Shown here piece after piece: positions 35,501-42,477 of a stretch of 47,149 nt of DNA. Source of the stretch: Nostoc sp. S13. GTDB taxonomy: Bacteria; Cyanobacteriota; Cyanobacteriia; Cyanobacteriales; Nostocaceae. The position numbers and the translations under genes were made by a program. Positions within the stretch are counted from its first letter, which is position 1, and every line of letters starts with the position of its first letter. The notes beneath the pieces are model-generated. The model saw nothing but the letters and a program-made list of their open reading frames with translations, was not told the DNA's origin and did not search any database. Where the stretch lies: NCBI RefSeq assembly GCF_029379315.1, contig NZ_JAQYWQ010000049.1, forward strand, positions 1 through 47,149, given 5' to 3'.

Positions 35501-36688
35501 AGTGGAATAATTGCTACTACCGCCTTGGGTCAAGGACAGGGGGGGAATATTAACATCAATACCAGTAATACTTTCGAGTTAGATAACTCTTTTATTGGTA
35601 CAGGAACATTAACCAATGCCGAATCTGGCAATGTTAACTTAACAGCGCGTCAACTTACAGCTAAAGGGGGCGCACAGGTATTTACTACTACCTTTGGTTC
35701 TGGAAAAGCAGGGGATTTAACAGTTAATGCTTTAGAGTCCATTGATTTAATTGACCCCTCCCAGCAGGGTTTTGGCTCAGGCTTATTTGCTTCTTCGGCT
35801 CAAACTGCTTCGGGAAAGGGGGGAGACATTAATATCAACATTCCCAATGGTGACTTAAATATCCGCGATCGCGCAACCATTTCAGTTAGTGCTTTAGGAA
35901 CAGGTAATGCTGGAGATATCAATATTGATGCCCGTGCAATTTTTCTTGATCAAGGTTCTATCACTGCTACCAGCGTTTCTGGACAAGGAGGTAACATCAA
36001 CTTCAAGGTAGCCAATAACTTATTTTTACGAAATAATAGTCAAATTTCCACCCGTGCAGGAATAGAAAACAGTGGCGGTGGTAATGGTGGCAATATAGAT
36101 ATTAATAGTGGATTTATTGTTGCTGTCCCACAAGAAAACAGCGACATCACCGCCAATGCTTTTGCTGGAAATGGTGGGAATATCAGCATTACTAGCCAAG
36201 GTATTTTTGGCTTACAGGTTAGTGATAAACTCACCCCAAATAGTGACATCACCGCCAGTTCTCAATTAGGCATCAACGGCATCGTTAATATCAACACTCC
36301 AGATGTTGACCCTACCAGAGGATTAACTCAATTGCCTTCTGTGCCTACCGACCCTGCAAATCAAATTGTCGCAGGTTGTCCCAGTAACGAAGAGGCGAAT
36401 TTTGTGATTAGTGGACGGGGAGGCTTACCAGAAGACCCCCGCCAAGTATTGCGTGGTCAGGTAGTTTTACAGGATATGCGAGTAAGTGCAGATTCCCCAA
36501 ATAAACTTTCAGAGCAAATCAGCCATAGAAAAGTACCAGATATAAAAGGGCAACCACCATTACTAGAAGCTACTGGATGGATGATTAATCAACTAGGACA
36601 GGTGGAATTGGTGGTAAATACTACTACCCAAATACAATCTGATGGTGGGAGAAATAAAAGTGATTGTGGGAATTTATCAGAATTTTAG
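32537..36688 (+). CDS. Two-partner-secretion (TpsA) filamentous haemagglutinin-like adhesin
   Basis: The 1383-residue protein has an N-terminal signal segment (YIILFFSNIFTYFL, cleavage probably after ANA in PANAQ). A TPS/haemagglutinin N-terminal domain (about 40-290) follows, including HSFQEFNVNQGQQVYF and NPNGIIFGKNARLDIAGSF. A long repetitive beta-helix with recurrent GNAGNLTIN, GNGGDITIN and similar units runs to about residue 1280. The C-terminal segment (ANQIVAGCPSNEEANFVISGRGGLP) recurs in cyanobacterial members. Such proteins are exported through a TpsB/FhaC outer-membrane pore and act in surface attachment or interaction. No TpsB gene is in the window. The neighbours CHAT-TPR, DUF928 and CHASE2-AAA often accompany such adhesins in cyanobacteria, to my knowledge. 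The gene appears full length. Confidence 0.88.
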   Translation: MLKVVNISRQYSWYLKIYIILFFSNIFTYFLNDFHPANAQIIPDNTLGTEKSTITPQNLHELIGGGAIRGENLFHSFQEFNVNQGQQVYFTNPAGINNIFTRVTGNHISKIFGTLGIDGTANLFLINPNGIIFGKNARLDIAGSFVASTANAIRLGENGLFSATEPQNSNLLTIQPTALFSNALHQPQAEISVEGNLTIGSRQTLTLQGDIVTNTGSLTVPGGTVQILGNQVSLLNNSTINTDAINNGNGGTVIIKANDLTRFEGNISARGGDNSGNGGFVEVSGVRVEFAGTVDTSAANGFGRLLLDPKDILIQAGGTVSGQSLSQALALNNVSLQANNDITVDDDITGIRANNLNLEAGRSLVINPNRSIILNGGNFNAKINDENAIATLRDPGVAQFLMNPGSQILTNGGNATITSGKFGQTSQIHTTDASIISAKSNGNGGNIALNAINDITTGNLISGFFNIPNIIDSINSGDITINSTAGEITTTNYLLANAQQQAGDISLSAAGNLSLNAAGDFPRSGNIASIGDTPGKITFTSGNILSGKNIRIINANLGADRGNDITLTAGSIFLDTTSIFALARGKGRGGNMILNATDDVVMRTSDIGTNSDAALAVNLPTGASGDAGDFTLNARRLSISQDPTAFFPFRATSIGTGTDANTTGNAGNLTINASESVEVTGRQPTTPILTPSQLVSQLLQGTGVGISTNAFGSGNSGKLTVNTERLVLRDTGGITTFPVSGNGGDLTINATEILLQNFAGIQTATAGSGQAGNLTINADNVTLTNRSIIDAAALAGTGNAGNLTLSVKLLNVRDGSIVSSATTGEGNAATLNLNATDKVEVVGTFADNSSLPSAIATASLSPIGNAGPLNITTGELIVHQGGEITTGTVGKGNGAPITINTRTLQLDNGRINASTTGAGNGGDITINATKSVEVAGNGFADLQEKIINPAYAGTLSVNNFDQGIVAVSARQGKAGNVVIQTPDFLSRNSGIIATTALGQGQGGNININTSNTFELDNSFIGTGTLTNAESGNVNLTARQLTAKGGAQVFTTTFGSGKAGDLTVNALESIDLIDPSQQGFGSGLFASSAQTASGKGGDININIPNGDLNIRDRATISVSALGTGNAGDINIDARAIFLDQGSITATSVSGQGGNINFKVANNLFLRNNSQISTRAGIENSGGGNGGNIDINSGFIVAVPQENSDITANAFAGNGGNISITSQGIFGLQVSDKLTPNSDITASSQLGINGIVNINTPDVDPTRGLTQLPSVPTDPANQIVAGCPSNEEANFVISGRGGLPEDPRQVLRGQVVLQDMRVSADSPNKLSEQISHRKVPDIKGQPPLLEATGWMINQLGQVELVVNTTTQIQSDGGRNKSDCGNLSEF

Positions 36689-36931
36689 AACACCTATCAT
36701 AGAAGTTGGGCTTGGCTGCATAATCTCAGCTTTCTGACAATGCGTAACTTCTATTATATCTGAGATTTGAACTATCAAAGCTACTACTAAACCATCAACA
36801 GCTAAGTGTGACCTTAAGGCATTTATGAGACTTACGAACCTTATCGCGAAAATCTTCCCACGTGGTTTTGTGAACGTGAAACCTCTGTATAATAATCTTA
36901 CCATCTGTCGCATTATTTTTTCAAATTGGTA

Positions 36932-37740
36932 TTAAATTCTGAAACTTTTAAGATCATCATAAATAGATTCCATAAAGTTAAGAGTGTCATTACAAGCTTG
37001 GAAAAATCCTTGATGTAATCGTTGATAATCTTGCTGATTATTCAGAGTTTTTTCAATTGTATGAACTGCCATGTTAGCGTGTTCTTGTTCTCCAGTATCG
37101 CTTAGATGAATTTTAAACCAATTCGTTGTTACCAGTTGTTCTGAAAACACTGGCGACTACTTCGTTCAATCAGATCAATTTGATAAGCGCCTTCTACTTC
37201 AATACCAAGAGAATATCCTAATGAGAAAGGAATATCAGCAGTAAAACCCTTTAGTAGTGCATTAATAAATGTTTGTGCACTGACTGATTCTTCAATTTCT
37301 AAACCACAGCTATCAATAAATTCTTTTAATAAAACAAAATGTGAGCTAGGAGTTTTTTCTTCTTTAATCATAGCTTTAATATAATCGCGCCAGTTCTTAT
37401 CTTTATGTACATGAAGCGCACGCGGTAACACTGTACAGCAAAAGCCACGACAAGAAGCATGATAGTAGTTACTAAAAAAAGTTTGCCATTCTGCTTGAGA
37501 CATTTCACCACTAAGCAGTTTTAAATACATACGATTTATGAGTACTGGATGATTTAATATTGCAAAACGGTGTAACTCATCAACTGTTTCTTGTTTCGCA
37601 ATTCTTTGTCTTGGTTTTAATCTGTGATTCAAAATTGCATGAATTTCTTGAAATACTTGTTGATTTATTTCTTTTTTAATTTGAAGATTAAACCCTAACA
37701 TTTGCGAATTAGCCAAATTCAAAAAACCCATTAGTCTCAC
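36932..37740 (-). pseudogene. Frameshifted haem-oxygenase-like diiron (HDO) protein
   Basis: Two overlapping minus-strand frames form one protein. The first (37740-37129) carries IKEEKTPSSHFVLLKEFIDSCGL (first Glu/His pair) and LGIEVEGAYQIDLIE (middle Glu). The second (from 37150 to 36932) carries NWFKIHLSDTGEQEHANMA (His, Glu, Glu, His). Together they give the complete HDO ligand set. The join lies at an A run at 37144-37147 (TTTT in the coding strand): one extra T there restores RQCFSEQLVTTNWFKIH. This is either a real single-base deletion, a sequencing error in a homopolymer, or programmed slippage. The gene follows the SET-domain gene by 27 bases, so the two are probably an operon. It is distantly similar in layout to the HDO at 28650-29504. 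Confidence 0.7.
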
Positions 37741-37767
37741 TTTAACAATAATTAACTTAGATTATCT

Positions 37768-38229
37768 CTAAATGTTTAATTCTTTTAAGTAATCAGCAAT
37801 AAAGTTACCATATTTTTTGCTGATTTGAGTAGAACGAAACTTAAACCCCAAGGTTTTAATTCTACAGTTATAAGCGTTACAACAACATTCTGGAATAGCA
37901 ATAGAAATGTATTCTGTTGTTTCATAATCCCATGTAATTTCACTTACTTCATTTATATCTATCAAGGCGACAAAATTATATCCTCCAAATTCATTATTCT
38001 GAATTCCTGTGTTTGGATTACAAGAGTGATTGATTAGTCGTCCTGGTTCATCTAGTTCTATATGTAAATCAAAGTCTATTTGGAAGGAGTGATTAGTTCT
38101 TTCTGGTAAAATCTGGACTCGGTGTCCAATCACCACCTTCTCACCTTTACAGAAATTCCGGTTGGCAAAGACTCCTCTTACTTTATTTGTAATCTCTATT
38201 TTGACTTCGCTTAAATTTTTTACTTTCAT
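37768..38229 (-). CDS. SET-domain lysine methyltransferase-like protein
   Basis: This 153-residue protein is a compact SET domain. It starts with RGVFANRNFCKGEKV (the SET-N motif), then has RLINHSCNPN (residues 64-73, the pseudoknot NHSC motif), FVALIDINEVSEITWDY (Asp101-Tyr102 as in the usual YDY), and a post-SET-like zinc motif Cys115-x-Cys117-x4-Cys122. SET proteins transfer methyl from S-adenosylmethionine to lysine. In bacteria their targets are mostly unknown. Its immediate downstream neighbour is the frameshifted HDO gene (27-base gap), so a tailoring function paired with that diiron enzyme is possible but unproven. There is no signal peptide, so it should be cytoplasmic. The length is normal for small bacterial SET proteins. 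Confidence 0.85.
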   Translation of the reverse strand: MKVKNLSEVKIEITNKVRGVFANRNFCKGEKVVIGHRVQILPERTNHSFQIDFDLHIELDEPGRLINHSCNPNTGIQNNEFGGYNFVALIDINEVSEITWDYETTEYISIAIPECCCNAYNCRIKTLGFKFRSTQISKKYGNFIADYLKELNI

Positions 38230-39117
38230 GCTTACACCAACAATAAAATGGGAAATATTTCCTTATCCTTGAAAGCTGTTTGAGCAGTCAGTCAACGCAA
38301 CTCAGCTTTTCTTCTCCCCATCTCTATGATGAACTCGGTTGAGGAGTTTTTTGGCTCCAGTGCGCTCTGGAAGCGAAGTGCATCTAACGTATTGGTGACT
38401 GGCATTAGTGATTGTCATTATTTGTAAGTACTGCTTCTTACAAGATATTATCCCACTTTTCGTCCAAGTAAAATACATAAAGATCATATTGTGATCGCAA
38501 AAATATTGATCTGCACACAATAAAATAGATTTGTCAATATAGTAATCTTAGATTAATTTTTAACAAAAATACAATGAGTTTTTAAAAATAAAACAACTAT
38601 ATTATTAACATTATTAATTGACTAATAACAAATTAGATGCATCAAAAAAGTATAAGAATGATATATTGACATAGGAAACCGAGTGCAATTCTTTTATAGT
38701 GTCTAATTTTAGAATGTTAATAGCATGATATTAACCTTGTTTTATCGGTTTAAGATAACTCAATTGCTGAAAGGCTTTCAGAGCTTTACTTTTCAATTTT
38801 TGGCTATAAATTTTAGTTAATGTTAGAAAACAAAGTCTCAAACCTTGGTTAAATCAAAGTTCCAGAATCTAACTTCGATTCTGACTTTCTAAGAGTGGAA
38901 AACAAGATTAAGTACGGCTCAGTAGCGTTGTGGATGCTCCACCCCGCAAGCTCCAAGTGATGTCTACTAAGTTTTTACTAATACCTCTTATATAGATGCT
39001 CTCTAGCATTATGTGTAAATATTAGCCAGATATATTTACTTAAGCAGACTGGATGTGATTAATCAACGCTAAAATTCCGAACAAACAGTTATAAATCGTA
39101 AATTATTATGACCATTT
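38230..39117. other. Gene-poor AT-rich interval between SET gene and CHAT gene
   Basis: In this 888-bp interval the SET gene is transcribed away to the left and the CHAT gene to the right. It must hold both promoters. I saw no credible protein, tRNA or riboswitch. A 72-codon minus-strand frame at 38302-38520 has no family features or good start context and is not called. The stretch 38340-38480 is less AT-rich than its surroundings and may be an old mobile-element remnant. Confidence 0.4.
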
Positions 39118-41649
39118 ATGCTTATTCATCGTCACCTAATTTTAGCCCTACTAATCTTTTTCTTAATCACAACTGTTTTACCAGCCACTGCTGAGTATTC
39201 TCTTTCCCCAACTCAATCCCCAGTCACCCTACTCGAACAAGGAAAACAACTTTATGATGCCGGAAAGTTGGTAGAAGCTGCACAAATTTGGGAACAAGCA
39301 GCCCAGATATTTCAGCAAAGCAAACAGCAGCACTATGAAGTATTAAGTTACAACTATTTAGCGATCGCTTATCAAGACTTGGGCAAGTGGGAAGCAGCGC
39401 GATCGCTAATCACCCAAGCAAAGAATATCCTAAAAACAATAGATGATTCCTTCCTTTACGCCCAAGTTCTTAACACCCAAGGAAGTTTACAATTAAATAC
39501 TGGTCAACCAGAAATAGCCTTAGAAACTTGGCAGCAGGCAGAGAAAATCTATCGTTCCCTCAAGGATGTAACAGGGATTGTGCTGACGCAGATTAACCAA
39601 GCCCAAGCATTGCAAACTTTAGGAGAGTATCGTCGGGCACAAAGGCAACTAGAACAAATCAATCAAGACCTTGCTATTTTACCTGATAATCTCCTAAAAG
39701 CCAGGGGATTGCGGAGTTTGGGGGTAACTCTGCAAGTAGTGGGAGATTTAGAGCGATCGCAACAAGTATTATCGCAAGGTTTAGCGATCGCAAAGCAAGT
39801 AAATTCTACCGCAGATATTGGGGAAACCTTCTTAAGATTGGGGAATACCGCTAGAGCTAGGGAAGATTTTAAAGCCGCCTTAGAATTTTATCAACAAGCA
39901 AGTAGTAGTGGTGGCGAGCGTACTCAACTAGAAGCACTCCTTAACCAACTTAGCCTTTTAATAAAAACTGAGCAAAATCCAGATGCACTAGTATTATTAC
40001 CCCAAATTCAAGAACGTCTTGCTAATCTTCCTCCCAGCCGTTGGGGAATTTACGCGCAAGTTAATTTAGCAGCAAGTTGGATGAAACTGTCATCATCAAA
40101 AACAAAAGACATTGCTCAACTTTTGGCAACAGCAGTCAAACAGGCCAGCGAATTAACAGATGCAAGAGCGCAAAGTTATGCTTTGGGAGAGTTAGGACAT
40201 CTCTACGAACAAACTCAGCAATTCTCAGAAGCCTTAAATCTCACCCAAACAGCACTATCTTTGGCACAAGGAGTGCAAGCAGATGATATTGCCGTCAATT
40301 GGTTGTGGCAGCAAGGACGAATTGAAAAAGCTAAAGGCAACATTGAGACAGCAATTACAGCTTATGAACAAGCTGTTGATTCCTTAACATCTCTGCGTCA
40401 AGATTTAATCCAAACGAGTCCTGACGTGCAGTTTTCTTTCCGCGATCGCGTTGAACCAGTGTATCGGCAGTTAGTACAATTACTTTTACAAGATGTAGAC
40501 AGCCTACCACAAATCATCAAGCAACAACACTTAGAGAAATCTCGCAAAACAATTGAAGCACTGCAATTAGCAGAATTAGAAAACTTCTTCCACCAAGCTT
40601 GCTTAACTTATAAACCGCAACCAATAGATAAAATCGATCCAAAAGCCGCAGTGATTTACCCAATTTTGCTAGAACGTCGCTTGGAGGTAGTTGTTTCTCT
40701 CGCTGGACAACCTTTGCAACATTATGGAACAAACCTTTCATTACAAGAGGAATCAAAGGTTTTTGATGAACTGCGCCAATCTTTAAACCTTGCTTTCTTG
40801 CCTGATGAAGTACTACCTTCTGCTCAAAAATTGTATGATTGGTTGTTGCGTCCTGCCGAAAAAGAGATAGAACTTCAGAAGATTAAAACCTTAGTGTTTG
40901 TCTTGGATGGTTTTTTACGCAGTGTACCAATGGCAGTTTTGCACGATCGCCAGCAGTTTATCATCCAAAAGTACAGCATAGCATTGACCCCTGGTTTACA
41001 ACTATTAGAGTCTCGGCATCTTCCTAACCAACAATTTCAAGCCTTAACTGCCGGTTTAGCAGAAGCACGGCAAGGCTTTGCTGAGTTACCTGGTGTCAAG
41101 CAAGAAATTAAACAAATTACAAACTATGTCCATGCAAAGATACTACTAAATGAAAAATTTACTCGCGCCAACGTCCAAAAACAAATAGAAGAAGTTCCCT
41201 TTTCTATAGTTCATCTTGCCACCCACGGAGAATTTAGCTCCAAAGCCGAAGACACATTTCTTTTAACTTGGGAAGACCGGATTAATGTTAAAGATTTAGA
41301 TAGATGGTTAAAAGGTGCATCTTCAAAACTGAGCAAAAATGCTCCACGCCAACCAATTGAACTGCTAGTTCTCAGCGCTTGTCAAACTGCTAAAGGCGAC
41401 AACCACGCTGCTTTAGGATTGGCAGGAACTGCCGTCCGTTCTGGTGCTAGGAGTACTCTAGCAACCCTCTGGTCAGTACAAGACAAATCAACTGCTGACT
41501 TGATAGCAGAATTTTATCGTTTGCTTGCTCAAAAGGTCGTCAGCAAAGCCGAAGCATTACGTCAAGCGCAGCTATCTCTATTAAATTCTCCTCAGTACAA
41601 ACATCCATACTATTGGTCTCCATTTGTATTGGTAGGAAATTGGCGTTAA
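39118..41649 (+). CDS. CHAT-domain (caspase-like) protease with TPR repeats, exported
   Basis: The 843-residue protein starts with a signal peptide (LILALLIFFLITTVLPATAE). Tetratricopeptide repeats follow (about 30-430, e.g. YNYLAIAYQDLGKWEAARSL), and then a C-terminal CHAT domain (about 540-843). The catalytic pair is present: His703 in VHLATHGEF and Cys755 in VLSACQTAKGD. The AGTAVRSGARSTLATLWSV segment is also typical. CHAT peptidases are clan CD enzymes related to caspases and separase. In this secreted TPR form, common in cyanobacteria, the substrates are not known. Because the protein carries a signal peptide it should act in the periplasm or outside. Its neighbours, the TpsA adhesin and the DUF928 protein, are also predicted to be exported, so one of them could be a substrate; this is inference. 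Confidence 0.9.
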   Translation: MLIHRHLILALLIFFLITTVLPATAEYSLSPTQSPVTLLEQGKQLYDAGKLVEAAQIWEQAAQIFQQSKQQHYEVLSYNYLAIAYQDLGKWEAARSLITQAKNILKTIDDSFLYAQVLNTQGSLQLNTGQPEIALETWQQAEKIYRSLKDVTGIVLTQINQAQALQTLGEYRRAQRQLEQINQDLAILPDNLLKARGLRSLGVTLQVVGDLERSQQVLSQGLAIAKQVNSTADIGETFLRLGNTARAREDFKAALEFYQQASSSGGERTQLEALLNQLSLLIKTEQNPDALVLLPQIQERLANLPPSRWGIYAQVNLAASWMKLSSSKTKDIAQLLATAVKQASELTDARAQSYALGELGHLYEQTQQFSEALNLTQTALSLAQGVQADDIAVNWLWQQGRIEKAKGNIETAITAYEQAVDSLTSLRQDLIQTSPDVQFSFRDRVEPVYRQLVQLLLQDVDSLPQIIKQQHLEKSRKTIEALQLAELENFFHQACLTYKPQPIDKIDPKAAVIYPILLERRLEVVVSLAGQPLQHYGTNLSLQEESKVFDELRQSLNLAFLPDEVLPSAQKLYDWLLRPAEKEIELQKIKTLVFVLDGFLRSVPMAVLHDRQQFIIQKYSIALTPGLQLLESRHLPNQQFQALTAGLAEARQGFAELPGVKQEIKQITNYVHAKILLNEKFTRANVQKQIEEVPFSIVHLATHGEFSSKAEDTFLLTWEDRINVKDLDRWLKGASSKLSKNAPRQPIELLVLSACQTAKGDNHAALGLAGTAVRSGARSTLATLWSVQDKSTADLIAEFYRLLAQKVVSKAEALRQAQLSLLNSPQYKHPYYWSPFVLVGNWR

Positions 41650-41654
41650 CTCAG

Positions 41655-41752
41655 GGATGAGGGAGATGAGAGCGGAGGCGCAGGGGAGGCAGGGGGAGAT
41701 AAGGAAGAAATAATAACTACTTCTGCCTTCTGCCTTCTGCTTCCACAACTGA
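41655..41752. repeat. Purine-rich tract and CTTCTGC short tandem repeat
   Basis: The gap between the CHAT and DUF928 genes holds a purine-rich stretch (GGGAGATGAGAGCGGAGGCG and more) followed by three near-perfect CCTTCTG units (CTTCTGCCTTCTGCCTTCTG). Both are forms of short iterated intergenic repeats frequent in filamentous cyanobacteria. It codes for nothing obvious. Confidence 0.5.
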
Positions 41753-41784
41753 TAAATAAATTCTTTATTAAGAATTTTCAGAAA

Positions 41785-42477
41785 ATGATAGTAAATAATG
41801 CCTCATATCAATTTAAATTCTTCACTCTTGGCTTATCCCTACAACTGTTAATGTTTGCCTTACCTAGTTTGGGACAATCAGAATCAGTCACATCAAAAGT
41901 CAACCTACCAGAGCAATTCGTTTTTCAAGAGAATTTTGAACCACCGGGGGAGCCAGAACCAAAAAGTGACACTGCTGGTGCAGGTTCTCGTGATGGACTG
42001 AGGTGTTCTGAGAATGAACAGCCCATTAGACCTTTGATGCCAAAGCGTAACTTTGGGTTAACCTTCCAAGACCATCCTTCCGTATTCATTTCCTTACCCA
42101 AAACTTCAGCACAGAAGGTTGTACTGACCTTTAGAGATGAAACGGGTAACTATTATGAAAGAACTTTTTTACCTATTACTATTAGTGGAGGGATTGTTAG
42201 TTTCACTCAACCTAAAGAAAAAACGCCGCTAACTGTAGGTAAAAATTACGAATGGTCATTGGTAGTTGTCTGTGGAAAAACTGTGCAACCAGACAATCCT
42301 ATATTTAAAGGTTGGGTACAACGAGTTGCAAAAACGACCAAAGTAGATAGGGAGTTGAGCCAGTTGACTACCATCGGTCAAGCAAACTGGTACGCACAGA
42401 GAGGATATTGGTATGAAATGCTTATGGCCATAGAGAAAGCTAGAAAAGCTGAACTTAAGAATACCCAATTAAAATAA
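41785..42477 (+). CDS. DUF928 family exported protein
   Basis: The 230-residue protein begins with a signal peptide (FFTLGLSLQLLMFALPSLGQS). After a low-complexity linker (PPGEPEPKSDTAGAGSRDG) it has the DUF928 core: a conserved Cys (LRCSENEQPIRPLMP), a beta-rich domain (HPSVFISLPKTSA, LTFRDETGNYYERTF, NYEWSLVVVCG with a second Cys) and WVQRV, then a helical tail. The two cysteines could form a disulfide outside the cytoplasm. DUF928 proteins have no known function but usually lie next to CHAT and adhesin genes in cyanobacteria, as here. It follows the CHAT gene by 135 bases on the same strand and overlaps the 3' end of the convergent CHASE2-AAA gene by 9 bases. Confidence 0.8.
   Translation: MIVNNASYQFKFFTLGLSLQLLMFALPSLGQSESVTSKVNLPEQFVFQENFEPPGEPEPKSDTAGAGSRDGLRCSENEQPIRPLMPKRNFGLTFQDHPSVFISLPKTSAQKVVLTFRDETGNYYERTFLPITISGGIVSFTQPKEKTPLTVGKNYEWSLVVVCGKTVQPDNPIFKGWVQRVAKTTKVDRELSQLTTIGQANWYAQRGYWYEMLMAIEKARKAELKNTQLK

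Noticed and set aside
36677..36913. Minus-strand open frame of 78 codons after the adhesin gene
   Set aside because: It starts from within the overlap with the adhesin stop region, shows no recognisable motif or ribosome-binding site, and its composition looks like non-coding DNA.
38302..38520. Minus-strand open frame of 72 codons
   Set aside because: Odd residue mix, no conserved motif, and located in an intergenic region with likely mobile-element remnants.
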